A DNA stretch of 64,000 bases. Origin: Phoronis australis (taxonomy: Eukaryota > Phoronida > Phoronidae). Within the stretch, counting starts at the first letter, position 1, and the number at the start of each line of letters is the position of its first letter. Shown in pieces: positions 49,823 to 62,570 of this stretch. The stretch is taken from contig NMRA01000610.1 in the NCBI GenBank assembly GCA_002633005.1, positions 30,424 to 94,423 of the forward strand, in the 5' to 3' direction. The position numbers and the translations under genes were made by a program. Below the pieces are notes generated by a model. That model worked only from the letters and a program-made list of their open reading frames with translations, ran no database searches and was not told where the DNA came from.

Positions 49823-52800
49823 ATGTTGGATTCTATCAGTTTTCGTGGCGAAGGGAATCAGAATTTTGTCGTTGCGGATACTGCAGTCAGTACCAAGTTT
49901 TCAGTTCATCATACCATGTCATAATCTTGGAAATGAGTTATGTAATAAGTTATCAAGAGTTGGTCACGCCGTCAAGTACAAGACTGTAGGCTAATTTGCA
50001 ATTGGTCTGCTGCCCCGGCCTATGGCTATCAATATCATGATGGCAGGCGCTACCCTAGACAGTGGAGACGGTGTAACTCCTATATAAGCTTCATACGCCG
50101 GAAGATTTTTTTGGTGAATTATGCCTCACACTGATTAAACTATCAAATCAAAGTCACATTTTACCTTTTACGCATGCCTTTAGGATGATCAGGACGTCAA
50201 TGTCTTTAATTCCTTCCAACCTCAACTTCAAGTTCAACAAATACTCTTGTTATCAAACTCTCTTTGAGCAGTCCTTTGTTCGGTACCCAAAATCGGAAAC
50301 TGGCCATTTTTAACACTGCGCGCAGCAGAAGGTATGATGTCATATCCACTGGCATGCCGTGCAGCCTGAGTGTAAAAATGGCCTGTTACCAATTTTGGGA
50401 ACTGACCAAATGACTGCTTGAAGAAAATCTTTGATAATGGGCGTATTTGTTCGAGTTGGAAGGAGTTAAAGACACTGACAGCCTCCTAAGGTGTCCCTTT
50501 ATTTGCAAAAGGAACTTATAGCAATGTGAATTTTGATGGTTTAATCAGTGCAAGGCATATTTCGACAAAAAGCTTCTGCCATATGAAGACTCTATGGAAT
50601 GGCCACCGTCTCTACTTAGATGTAGAGCCCGGCGGATGGTAGCACTATAGCGCTGCGCCTGCTTTACGCCTAAGGCTCATACACAGTACAGGTGCTCTAG
50701 AATATTTCTAAAAAGTCAGCAGGATTGTACACTTCACATTATTAACCATGGTGAGGATGACGGTGTTGGTAGTGGTCGATCCTTACACTACATTTCAAGC
50801 TCCTGGGTGGCTGTGTCACTGGCATAGGTGATGGTACATCAAATTCTATGTTGGGAGATTTTCTGAAAATTCCCTCTTAATTCTGGCAAAGCTATAAGAG
50901 TTAGAGTACCTTATATATATATTTAGACTGTAGATATAGACACCACTGGAGGCAGTGGGGGTCCTTGAATCCCTCTAACTTGAACAAATACTCTCGCAAT
51001 TAACATTTTTTTCAAATAGTCCTTCGTTCCGTCTCCAGAATTGAAGAATGGAATGCTGTTACTACCTGTGTGGTCGAGGTCAAACAGAAACATACAGAGG
51101 GTTTATGTCGAGGTCACCCGTCTGCCAGGCACTCCTAAGAGGTGACAGAACAGATGAGGGACCTGTCTATGTCCGTCACATTGTTGTGTTAGTTACAGAC
51201 AGGTTTCCTTTCTGTGCTGCCACCTCTTGGTGTTATTGGCCTACAGATGACCTCCTCATGGTCCTCTGAACATTTTCACTTGACCTTAAATACAATGACT
51301 AATGGAGTTCAGGAGCCTGTTCCAAGAAACCCACTAAGTTCATTTTTAACTTAAATCCAAAGATTTGTCCAAATATTAATTAAATTAAACTTAATATCTC
51401 TTTTTTGGAATGGACTTAAGACAGATTTAAGTTTTATTTTAAAATTGACTGAAATTTAAGGTTTGTCTTAGCTGAGTTAGTTTTCTTGGAACGGCCCTAG
51501 GTTCAATTTCGATGGAGTGTGTGGAAAAAATGTTGCTTGAGTGAGTAATTTGTTTTTAAGCTTGAACATTTTAAATACTCCAAAGGTGTCTTGTCTACAC
51601 TCAGGTGCACATAGTAACCTGACTTTGTTAGTTTAGCCAAGGTTTAATGTAATTTGCAGAAAATCTCTTGTTGTACAGGATTGATTAAGTTGTGTAGACT
51701 GCCAGGCATTGTGCTGCCTATTGTTGCTGCAGCTTGGCATACTTAAGAAAACACTTTCAACTGTCAAAAGAACGAATAAAGCTATTAGCTGAAAGACTGT
51801 TAAAATTCTATGTTGTAGGCTAAGTTGGTATATCGACTGCCAAAAACAAAAGCTGGGAATTGCAGCAAAGAACAGGTAAGGTTGTTCTTAGAAATATTTT
51901 CATGCGTACATTGAATAACGACCAAATGCAAAATTATTTTCAATGTATGATAGCCGATGAATTTTAAACCCATCTTAAGGGACCATTTTAGAAGAATGTG
52001 CATATGGTTGAATTGACCCACACGGCCTCATGTCTATAGGCCATTTTGTAGGGCCTGTGGGCTGTTTTTTTTTTGTTGTCTTTTTTGCTTCCAATTTTAA
52101 TAGGCTTATGTGCCAGATTCAAGCACTCACAGTGCTTCAATGAAAGTATTTTTGCATCAATGATGCGGAACATGCTCTGAAAATTATCCCTACGTCAGAG
52201 ATGACACTGGAAAGTGCAATGCTAGTAACCTAGTATCCTCTCCCTGCCCCTCGCCCCTTTCCCTCTACAATGAACCAAGTATCACCACCTTGTGTGTGGA
52301 TTCCACTTTCATTTAGCATTTGATTTTGTAGGGTGACTATGCCTCTAGCAATGAGTCTGTGAAGGCATGTGCTGACTTTCATCAGCACGTAATGAAGAAG
52401 TTGCTTGGTGAGCAGCTTGTGTGTCCTCTGGTAAGTGGCTCCCCCTGTTGGGCGATGGTGTCCATAGTTCAGTCTCCACTAGCCTTATTCCAGCCTCCCG
52501 TGTTTAGTGTGAGCTGAAAACTCTGTCAAGTTCTGGGTTGTATTGACTTCCTAAAACATTAATTTTGTTTAATGTTGCAATAATATGTTCCTCGTTAATT
52601 CTGCTGGGTGTGCAACATAATTGGGCCATTTACCAAACCGCCAGGCAGCAGTTGGATTTTGAGGTAAACCTAGTGTCATTTTTGTACTATTCTTGGTAAC
52701 ACCAGCACAGTATATGTGGACAGGGAAATTACAAATATGTTATTAAACACTACTCAGAGGATATCAACCTAGAATTATTAGTAATAAAAATGAAATTATT

Positions 52801-55800
52801 GAGATGAATCTGTGTCCTTGTTGGGATGGCCAGCCTTCGTTGCTAAGTGAATCGACGTCATTTCTACGACCAGTCATGAGCCAGAAAAGTTCAGAGCCAT
52901 CTAGTGTCTGCTGTCGTACTGGTCTAAGTCCTCACCTGCTTGTCTCAACTAGTAGCTCCATCTTGTGCTTGTTTACATAACTATTCTGTTTCCATTAGGC
53001 TGATAGCCACAATGCACAGCATAAAATGACTCGTTATAGAGATAAATTTCATTAAAGAAGATAAACCTACTAATCTACAACTCGTTGACGGACCCAGCGT
53101 GTTTCCAGTTTATTGGTGGCCATATTGCTTGTAGTGCACAGACCCTCCTGTGAATAAATTTTAATTGTGTAAAGTACTACTTGATATACCAGATTTGTGT
53201 CCGATGGTTGGGGATTTGCTGACTGTATGTGTTCAAAATATGGTAATCTTCAGTTAGTACATGTATTTCGCACGTCAAGAATTATATTGAAAACTGTTGT
53301 TTTTAAAATTTTCAAGGCAAATTACGTGGCTGCAAATTATGGATACTTTTCAGAATGTTGTTTTATACATATCTACACAATTAGCTTAAAATAGATTAAC
53401 ATTTTCTTAGTCTTTATACTTGGCGAAAGATTTCACAAACTACATTTCATTTCTTTACCATCATCTACGTGCTACATATTAAGATTCTGGTTGACAAGCT
53501 TTGCTGATTTTTCCCACTAGCAAGTCATTCAAGGTAATTTGTATAATCATTACAAACCATCGTAATGATCATGTGACTTCCAGTTTCTTACCGTCCATTA
53601 CATGTGCGCAAAGTAGTGTCCTGTTATGCTTTGTAATCCATGTTTTGATGACATTTATTGCGTTTACCTACAATACACACTCAGTTTTTTATTTTTAAAG
53701 GAACCTGTGAATGTCTCCAAGGCCCTTATTGAGCATGTCAACACACAGTTTCAACAACAACGGGAAGGTAAATATGGCAAATTTAAGCTCAAAGAATGGT
53801 TTGTCTCAACTGTTGTGTCCTTTTTATACATTCATGATGTGGCTCGCTGCCTGTCGCCACTCGTGTACTCTTGGTGAACAGTAGACAAAATCACAGCAAC
53901 TAGTACCTGGGATTATGCATTGTGTCTCTGTGTAAAAAGTGCCCAGTGTATGTCTCATTCAGAGTGTGTTCACTGTAGGATTTGCTATATAGCCCAGTGT
54001 TTAGTTCAACAACCCCTATATTGTAGACAATATTGTGGGCCTCAGCTCAGGGGCAATCATGTCAAATTATTCGGATAACTGTTAACTCGATACTTTTAAG
54101 GGTATTTCCTCTTTTTTGGTTTTGATTTTGTCTCATTTGATTTCCAGTTTTCTCTTTTGCGTGTCTTTTTATCATTATTTAAACTTTATTCATGCGGAAA
54201 CATTTTATTCAGTTAAATTTTACTAGTACACAAAATATTTGGTAAGGTGGCAATTGCATTCTGAATTAAGAATTTTACTATTAACAGAATTAGCCAATGT
54301 TATTTTGTCTGATTGTTTTTGTCATTTGGTGTACATCTTCTTTTTGCACTATATTCGAACTCTAGGTCACACTGTGTGACCATACATGACTCTGTGATAT
54401 TGATTGGGTTGATTTTCATATCTACAGTTACATGCAAATTTTCAATCTTTGTAGCTTTTCGCCTTTGCAAAGCAGTGGAGTTCAGTGACATAGCCTTAAG
54501 AATGCCTGATCTGTGTTTCCTACCATCAGACATCCGAATGAAGTTGGGAGATGACGCAAGTGATCCAACCTTTTCATTCGAGATCAAGGTACATGTACAT
54601 ATAAGTCCAACTTTACAATTGAACTGGGCTTGGCGGGAGGGGAGGGTTAACTAGTTTGCATAGTGCCTTAGAATTTTGCTAGTGAAAGTGGTCGTTTGAG
54701 GAGCCTGCTGTTAGTCATACAACTGTCCCAGTCGGACTGTGTGAGAAAACAGGCTTAACAAGGGTTTTTGCCCCTGGCTGAGAAGATACTTGTTTTATTA
54801 ACCCCTATGTGTTTTGAATAAGCAAGCTCTGAACGGAAGTTCTGCACTGTGGCACTGAGGAGACATATTAAGACATCCTTCTGTCATTAATTCTCAGAAA
54901 ATTATTCTTATGAAACTTCCAGACTTTATGAACTGTTCTCCAAAACGCCATCAGAAGTTGTTTCTAATGTTTTCCATTTTTGAATGAGGGGTTATAAAAA
55001 TGGCACTGTGTATAGAGAAATGCACGAAAGAAAACAAACATAAAATAAATTTACAAAACGGTTTTGTTTTTGAGCTTTCACCTATAATAATGAAATTTGG
55101 TATGTTGTTGATACTGTTAATTTGCTATGAATGTACCTAGTTTTTTGCTAAATTAAAAAACACATGGTCATGTGACCCCACTAATAGCAGGTTGGTATAC
55201 ATCAAAAATGAAATCCTGCTGGTTTGCTACTTTCAGAAAATACATGCTTTTGCTAGTAAGTTAAAATCTGCAATACTTTTGTCAATAACGTCCTATGTAA
55301 CCGTGTTTTATTGTTTTGTTATTTGGTGATCAAATGTTATTGGCTGAGGTTGCTACAGAGAGTAATAATGCTTACTCGGCGCAGCAATCAAGGCCAGTAA
55401 CATACCTATAAAAACATGTAGGTATTTATACCACTTATTGACAGTAACATACCTGTAATAACATGTATGTATTTATACCGCATATTGACGACTTCAACAA
55501 CATATTTCTGCTGGCTCTATTTCCTTTCCTAGGCAATGGCCGTGTCGCATACAACTTCTTGGTTTATTGCGTATGCAATGTGACATAGTTATTGCTGTAT
55601 CAAGACATGTGTGATATTATAATACTTGTTAATTAGCTTAGTTGTGGTTGTCTTTTATGATCATTGTTCAACTCATGATACATAATGGTATTGATAATGG
55701 CAGGTTGATTAATGATACTGACAACGATATTCTGTTCAGTCGCTGTCATGTTAGGTTTTGTCTTCTCAGCCGTTCCGTGTAAAATAATTATAATTGCATT

Positions 55801-58800
55801 TTTTGTGCTTTGTCAATCCAGCCAAAGTCTGGGGTCAGGGCAGTTTACAAGAGCAGTCGAGGAGATCTTGTGTGCCAGTACTGTTTGCACCAGCGTCTGT
55901 ATGTAAGTAGTGTACAAATCTTCAGTAGTGCAACACTCATAGTGCAGTGTATGCTGACTCTATTCAATAGGTGGTGCTGAAGCTTTGCATTATTTGAATT
56001 TTCAGATAACTTTATCTGCAAGTGGATATTAGTGGCCCGGGATTGTTGTTCTGCATGGTCTGCATTTCTGTCGTTAATTGTCAATCCACAGTCTCATTTG
56101 ATTTACCTGTTTTTGTTTGGAATCTAATTTGAGCTTTTCAATGCAATGATTAATTTTAAAGTGGCCTAAGTTTAACATGGTGGCTCCGATGTTGGTGAAA
56201 TTTTGTACGAAAGCCAAATTAGGTCTGAACACTAAGTGAAATTAAAGTTTCAATTACATCTTAACATTCAAAGGGTTTAAGGTCCTAGCTGAGAAATTGT
56301 TTTATTACCCCTACATATTATGAATAGCTGAGCCCGAAATGAGCCCATTATTACATTAATTGCCTTTTGAATCTTGGCATTTGGATTTGACTCTTGCTTT
56401 TAACAGGTTAGAAATGGCAAATATAAAAGGAAGTCGAAGTACTGTCCAGTAGAGTTATTTTCTGGGTAAGAATTTAATAATTTTATCAACTTGTGCATTG
56501 AATAATTACCTCTCGTAAATAACCACAAAAAACGTAAACATTTTGGCATTCATGATTGTTTACACCTCCTATTAACTTAAATACATTTAGCTAGAGGCGG
56601 GAAGGTGGAAAAAAGGAGTGGCAACGGAGATGTGGGGGCACAGGGCTGAGGCGAAATTGGTGACTATGGGGGCAGGGAGGGTCACAACCAAATTTAGGCA
56701 TCAACCTGGGAAAGGTTGTTAAACAACCAGTGGGAGGCCACTGACAATGATTCAACTGTGCGTCAGCCATAATGAACAGAACAGGGAAGGAAAATTTGAA
56801 TGCGAAGTTTTCCGTGCTAGTCTGTTTTTCCCCTAATGATGTTTTGAAGTAGAACAAAATGTGAGGACTTGTGTATATTTTAAATTATGTATATCCATGA
56901 ATGCCTAGTGATTCCTTGTTCATTGTTTTCTACAGACTGAAGGAGTACTTGTCTTATAACCACTGACTATAAATTTCTAGAGATCAATTACAGTCTTCAG
57001 TCCAATAGCTATAATGGCCCTCATTCACCTTTGTGGGGAATGTTCATGTACTTTTTCATAAGGAATTTTTCGATTTAGAGGAAAATTCTGTCAAATCCCC
57101 CCTCCCTCTCCCCAGTCACTGCTAATAGCACCCTCAACCCTGTCAACTCTACCTCAAGTAGCCAAAACTGACATTTTTGCTGTTTTAAATTCACCATTTG
57201 GGTGAGTTACAAGATATTTGGAAATTGAGTGGAGTTTTGAGGCCTGGCAAGGGAGATTTTGCATGATTTCCAAATATTTTTCAGTGGGGAACGAGGCCGA
57301 TATTTGGCCCCAAAATCAAGGGATCACGGGCGCTGCAACCCAAGCTTACGTGTAAGCATTGTGTAGCCTGTTGTCTTAGTTGGTTAATGGTCAGCAAGTG
57401 TCTGCAGCTGTAATGACTTCATGTGATGAATTATGGGGCCAAATACTTCCATTGTCTGGCTGTGATGTCAGTGACCACAAGTCTGTATTACTATTTGTAT
57501 ACTGAGGTCAACAAGTGGCTACAGTGTATGTAGTTTGATCCTGTTGAAATATTTTTGAACAATGATTTATCACAGACACGTTTTGAGAAGGAAGGTCCAG
57601 GAGCATGCCTTTAAGAGGGTCGAAAATGAAACTGCATCCTGTTGTTGGACTGTTTATGTGTTACGTGCACACTGGGTATTGGATTTACATGTACAATGAA
57701 AGACTTTCGCAAAAATGGTTGCTTGACTGGGGCCGCTACCTGGTGTTGTCAGAAGCTAACCTTTCTTTAGATAGACTTGTTTACTGAGAATTTTTGAAAA
57801 AAAACTGTCCTTTTGTATTCAAATTAACCAATTTAAAAAATTAAATTTCACCACTATTAAACATGGCACTTATGCTTTGTGAAACTCTTTCATAAGTGTT
57901 GAGTGGGTAATGGTTGGATATAACATGCCTGAATTTTGAGAACCAGTTCACTCCACTGAATAACGGGCATCAAGCTGGTTCTCAAAATAGGGGCACGGTA
58001 TATCCGACTATTGCTTACTAGGTGTAACTAAACTTTTCTACTCATGGCACTGTTGTTATTACTGTAACAGACAAAGAGATAGAATGAAAGACGCTTTGCT
58101 GGGACTACTGGAAACACCCCAAAACAATCTATCAATATTCTGTGATGACTGTAAAATATATGACAGACATCACTGCTTTGATGAGCTACGGTCTAGTGTC
58201 CTTGTGGAACTCTTTGGGGTGCATAACCCTGGTGAAAGGTAAGCCTTGGTCTCTTACAACTGCTGCAATATGCATTATTATGTAGCAGTAACTTCTACAA
58301 AACCTACACTCCCCAACCATCTAACACCAAAGTATTGTTTTTGGTTAAAATATGGTGACCTATGCAGATCACAGGTCTTCATTTAGTCACCCTAGTTTGG
58401 ACAACTCACAATTGCACAGCTTTAATGCCAGTTTCGTCAGTGTTATGACTCGAAATTATTTTTGACATTTTCTGTTATTTGTGCAAACTCATGATCACGG
58501 TCTATTATTGAGTAAATTCCTTTTTATGCGCCCATATATTTATACATATTTACATTTTTTCACCAGTGTGCCCCCTAGGGGCAATTTTAGTATTTTACGT
58601 TAATTTTGTCTCTGTATATTCAAAGGTCCTTAACGGAGTTTCATAGAATTTGGAATATAGGCAACTATTGGAGAAGTGATGCTATCCAACCATTTTCAGA
58701 TGGATTCAAGTTATTTTGCACCACCTAATAACCATTTTTACTGTTTTCGAGTCTGTTTTTTGGCATCCACCCCATCTATCAACCAAACCATTCTAACGAT

Positions 58801-60845
58801 GATTTTGAAAATTGGCATATATTATGTTCTCAGTGTGAAGAGGATAGTTGAGGATGACGACGTCAACTACTGTGGTACTTCCTAGTGGTGTTTTTTTTTT
58901 TTGAACACATAGCGATATCTTCTAAACCCACCGCCGAATCTTTATTAAATTTTAATTAGTAAGTGTATTTATAGGAAGCTAGCAATAGATGACGACTTTC
59001 AGGCGGACGAAGAAGCCGTGTTCCATTAATTACAGATGGGTTGGACGTTTTGCACCATCTAGTGGTTATTTTTATGATACAAATAAACAACTCTAGAAGC
59101 ACACCGTTTGCAGTGCATTCGTGGGCGCATTTCGATGCTCTGCATTGCTCTTGTTGTTTATGCTAATGAGTTGCTAACCCAAGCTCCATTAGATGACCCT
59201 AGATTTGAGCTAAAAACTAAAAGTTGAAAGTCAAAATTTCAAGTTCAAACTCGAAATCTGGCCTTAATGATGAGGCCATTAAGCATAAACTATCATTAAA
59301 CAGTTACCTGCGTATGCCATTTACTAAACTTTAGGTTAGACTTTCATCCTTGAGATTGTGCAAAATGTAGAATAAAGAAGGCCAGAGTATGAAGATAACA
59401 CCCAGGTCTGTATATTTGAAATTCAGGCTCACCTGGAATATGTATTCACTTAAAGGGAAACAATTTGTGTTAGATATCTCTATATTTCAGTCGATTTCTA
59501 CTTGCAGTCTCTCTTCACTTGCTGACCTGCTCATTCAGGCTCTACTCAGTGTCCCTGACAACAAATCAAATGTCAGTTTAAACAGAGGTAAACTGTCTTG
59601 TTAACATTCTCTATTCGCTGATTGACTACGTACTGTTCATACCTGCTGAACCATGTTATAGCTTTTCTACTGAAAACAGTAAATTGTAACTTTTTTCAAT
59701 GGCTACTTTTATGTTTAGGGTTAAAACCCTAGTTTCTGGTTTAGTCGCTAGGTGTCAGTGTCATTGAATTCCTTTCGTAGCCATGAACTTGGGTAGGTGC
59801 CAACTGTTGACACAATGTCACAACCACTCACTGAATCACTTTCATACAGGTTTTTAACAATTATCCTACATTTACGGCCGCTTTTAAACTTTTCACACAA
59901 AGACCTACGGGTTTAAAACTTAAAACTACTTTGGAATTATCAAAATCAATGAACGACAGTTATCTACATTAATAATGTTTTTCACTTAATGTCTGAGCTT
60001 TGGCTCTCAGAATGATCTCATGATATAATAAACCACTTAATCATATTGATTGCACAAAATGATTCATAAGGGTAGTGAGTTGATGGCATTCAGGACTTTT
60101 TGAACCCTTATTCTACTGAGCCTCTATTCAGACTTCTTCCCCTTTGTGCTGAGCTAAGTAGGTCACCAATAAGCTGTGCACTGAGCTATTAGTCAACTGG
60201 CCCACAGCACTGAATGGGATAATTGGATTGGTCAGTGAACTCATCTGTAACAGGATAAGGGTTAAATAATAGTCATAATACCCAGCTGTTGCCCGGTTAC
60301 AGATTTCGTAATGTGACATGCTATCTTACCTCCAAACCATACATTCTTTGAGTGACTGAATATTTTTGGTGCTTTTAAGTGTTAGGGCTATGTCAAGAAG
60401 TCAATGACTACAAACGCAAAATGCAGGAGACAGACAGAGTGTAATTACATCAACAGACGCCTAAGCCCAAAATGTACTATTTTCAAAAGCTCCACCTAGT
60501 GGTAATTAACTGAGGAAGATGGCAGCCAGTCACCAGCCACTGAAACTTTCTAGAGTAATTTTCACTTGATGGCTAGTGAGAAACTGACTATGATGTGAGT
60601 GTAAACTGTAATTGCATTTTTGCCATCTTTTATCATATGAGCACGGGTCGGGGTATTCATCTCATTGGTATGTAAGTAAAACAATTTTAGTTCTGTTCAT
60701 TGCTGGTAGGTGACACAACTTTACCACCAGGATGCGTACTACATCGTCTGCTTCAGCTACAAATGATGTCATCCAACTCAGCTAGTGAAGTTGCCCGGTT
60801 ATATTCTACGTTGACGAGACATTTGGAAAGCAATCCAACTGACAG
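49823..60845 (+). CDS. IPPK: Inositol-pentakisphosphate 2-kinase, first ten coding exons (3' end beyond window)
   Basis: Kinase that phosphorylates the 2-position of inositol pentakisphosphate to make IP6, which serves nuclear and cytosolic processes such as mRNA export. Exons: 49823-49885, 51819-51875, 52332-52430, 53701-53767, 54455-54588, 55822-55902, 56407-56465, 58071-58238, 59508-59587, 60710-60845. They total 944 nt (314 codons plus 2 nt), in phase at each GT/AG junction. Landmarks: GEGN at residues 9-12 (nucleotide-binding loop), LVYRLPKTK (as VLRFLKFPP in animals), HVMKKLLGEQLV, RMPDLCFLPSD, the family EIKPK motif at 138-142, CQYCLHQRL, SKYCPVELFSG near 177-187, QNNLSIF and PPGCVLHRLLQLQM. 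The animal protein is about 490 aa, so the C-terminal third is missing. I saw no exon for it after 60846; it lies past 64000 or in the gap. Exon 1 is the least certain part, resting on the GEGN..FVVAD match and phase. Exon 9 uses the inner CTTGCAG acceptor; the outer TTTCAG gives a stop. Confidence 0.9.
50116..50563. repeat. Foldback element in IPPK intron 1
   Basis: About 450 bp with arms of roughly 100 bp. The left begins GAATTATGCCTCACACTGAT then TAAACTATCAAATC. The right end, read on the other strand, begins GAAATATGCCTTGCACTGAT then TAAACCATCAAAATTCAC. Both arms contain a TCTTTAA.TCCTTCCAA block. Related sequence occurs at 27412-27770. No coding capacity. Confidence 0.65.
51314..51497. 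mobile_element. Short MITE with GTTCCAAGAAA ends
   Basis: About 184 bp, AT-rich, with ends GCCTGTTCCAAGAAA and TTTCTTGGAACGGCC in inverted orientation. Subterminal TTAAGT/ACTTAA-type repeats are arranged symmetrically. The terminal G.C.GTTCCA pattern resembles the Harbinger-like elements at 12.6 and 33.4 kb, but the interiors are unrelated. IPPK intron 1. Confidence 0.55.
57915..58010. repeat. Hairpin element, copy 4
   Basis: GGATATAACATGCC...TTTTGAGAACCAGTT, loop CACTCCACTGAATAACGGGC, then AGCTGGTTCTCAAAA...GGCACGGTATATCC. Nearly perfect arms. It ends 60 bp before the acceptor of IPPK exon 8. Confidence 0.8.
58555..59310. repeat. Nested CTAGTGG repeat, copy nearly identical to 63285-64000
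   Basis: It runs from ACCAGTGTGCCCCCTAGGGG through CATAAACTATC with few differences from the second copy, so it is a recent duplicate. It lies in IPPK intron 8. Its downstream half (GTGGGCGCATTTC, GCTAATGAGTTGCTAACCCA) is also found in older copies in ACOX introns. Confidence 0.85.
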
Positions 60846-61991
60846 GTACATTTCCGTGATACAGTTTTAAAAAGTCCAATAAAGACACGCAGGGTGACAT
60901 ACGTGCACATATGGTATGGCAAAATTACCATCTGGAAAGCTAAACTCTCGAGTTGGTTAAGTATTACTGTTACAGGAGTCCATGGAAACAGAACCAGAAG
61001 TAAACTTAAAAGCAAGTCAAATGTTTCACTTGACTTTGCTGTGCTCCAGAAACATGTCTTAAAGCTGTGAAATCAGTCGTCAATTTCCCACAACATTTAA
61101 TACAGTGTACAGCCATCTTTAGTCACACTCAAACAGGCTTTTTAACAGTTTTAGTATGAACAGCTTTGTCCTGCCCCACAATGGTTTTATTCTGGTTTGA
61201 ACCAAGTAGACATGTCGGTGAACATTTACTGTACAATGTGGTTTTTGATTTGCAAAACAAACATTTTGCAATAAATATGTCATGGGTTCACTAATATGGT
61301 ACTCGGAGAGCTGGATATCAGAGACTGTAGATGAAGGGTGCTTATTCCGCCGATTTTTTCTTAAAAGCCAAAGTCTAAGTGCTCATGATGAATTCTCTCT
61401 GTATTCACACATAAATCCAGCTCTGGTTGGTCAGTCTTATCGTCTTCCCTTTTGGGCTTGAAGGGGTAACTAGTCGGCATAGTGACTTAGAATTCTGCAT
61501 ACCGTTGTAAATCATGGGGTGTCATTCTCACGCAATAGGCCTTTTGAAATTGGCGTGCAAGGTCAGAGAAAGTAGTTTTCTGTGAACCCTGCTCACTGTA
61601 TATAACTGTCTCTGAGTCAGTTGGCCTATGTTAGTAAACACAGCTGAACAAAGGTTGAGAAGAGAATAATGTTTTACTTCCCCTTGTGGATTCTGAATAG
61701 CCCAGCCCGGAATGTCTAGTATAGTCTTTTTTCATTGCCAGTTGTATTCTTCTGCCATTTTGTTTGTCATATTACCAATATTTCCATTCTCATCAGGAAT
61801 GCCTAAGTGGACAGTATTGTAATAATTTGTATGCTGGCTAAATATACCTTGCTTCTCTACCTGTTACAATTGTTTCAACACGACAATACAACTACTGTAG
61901 GTTTACATAAAATATGCCAGAAAGAATATACTAAAAAGCTAGATGAATAAGTAACAGGTGATACTTTGTCCTGTCATGCAGTTATCACTAC

Positions 61992-62100
61992 AATAATCGG
62001 ATGTGACATGCTCACGTTTTGAGAACCAGTTTGGTGCCCATTTTTTAACAGAGAAAACTGGTTATCAAAATGCGGGCATGTTGCACTATATCCGACTATT
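61992..62100. repeat. Hairpin element, copy 5
   Basis: AATAATCGGATGTGACATGC...TTTTGAGAACCAGTTT, loop GGTGCCCATTTTTTAACAG, then AAACTGGTTATCAAAA...GCATGTTGCACTATATCCGA. The outermost AATAATCGGAT and ATCCGACTATTA are complementary, which defines the full length at about 105 bp. Confidence 0.8.
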
Positions 62101-62366
62101 ACTAACATCACAATGCTTCATTGCAAAAGTATACACCGGTGACCTAAAGTCGTGAATATAAGCATAATAAGTGCCGATTGTCATACTACCCAATGTCCGT
62201 TAGCAACTGCTCATGTGATGTCATGGACATATATCAGCCTTCACAAATATACGGGTTTTGACAATCTTAATCCTTGTTTGTCTCCGTAAGCAGAGTTTTG
62301 AAACGGTCGCTGATATCGGCGGCCATTTTGAATGAGGCCCTAAAGTCGTGACCGTTTCGGTTAGAC

Positions 62367-62570
62367 NNNNNNNNNNNNNNNNNNNNNNNNNNNNNNNNNN
62401 NNNNNNNNNNNNNNNNNNNNNNNNNNNNNNNNNNNNNNNNNNNNNNNNNNNNNNNNNNNNNNNNNNNNNNNNNNNNNNNNNNNNNNNNNNNNNNNNNNNN
62501 NNNNNNNNNNNNNNNNNNNNNNNNNNNNNNNNNNNNNNNNNNNNNNNNNNNNNNNNNNNNNNNNNNNNNN
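62367..62570. other. Assembly gap (204 N)
   Basis: It ends inside the first visible block of the nested CTAGTGG repeat. Confidence 1.

Noticed and set aside
49699-49989. Alternative frames across the IPPK start region
   Set aside because: Only the frame with GEGNQNFVVAD fits the kinase family and joins the next exon in phase.
59491-59507. Outer TTTCAG acceptor for IPPK exon 9
   Set aside because: Using it shifts the frame and meets a stop (TAA near 59580); the inner CTTGCAG acceptor keeps the family sequence.
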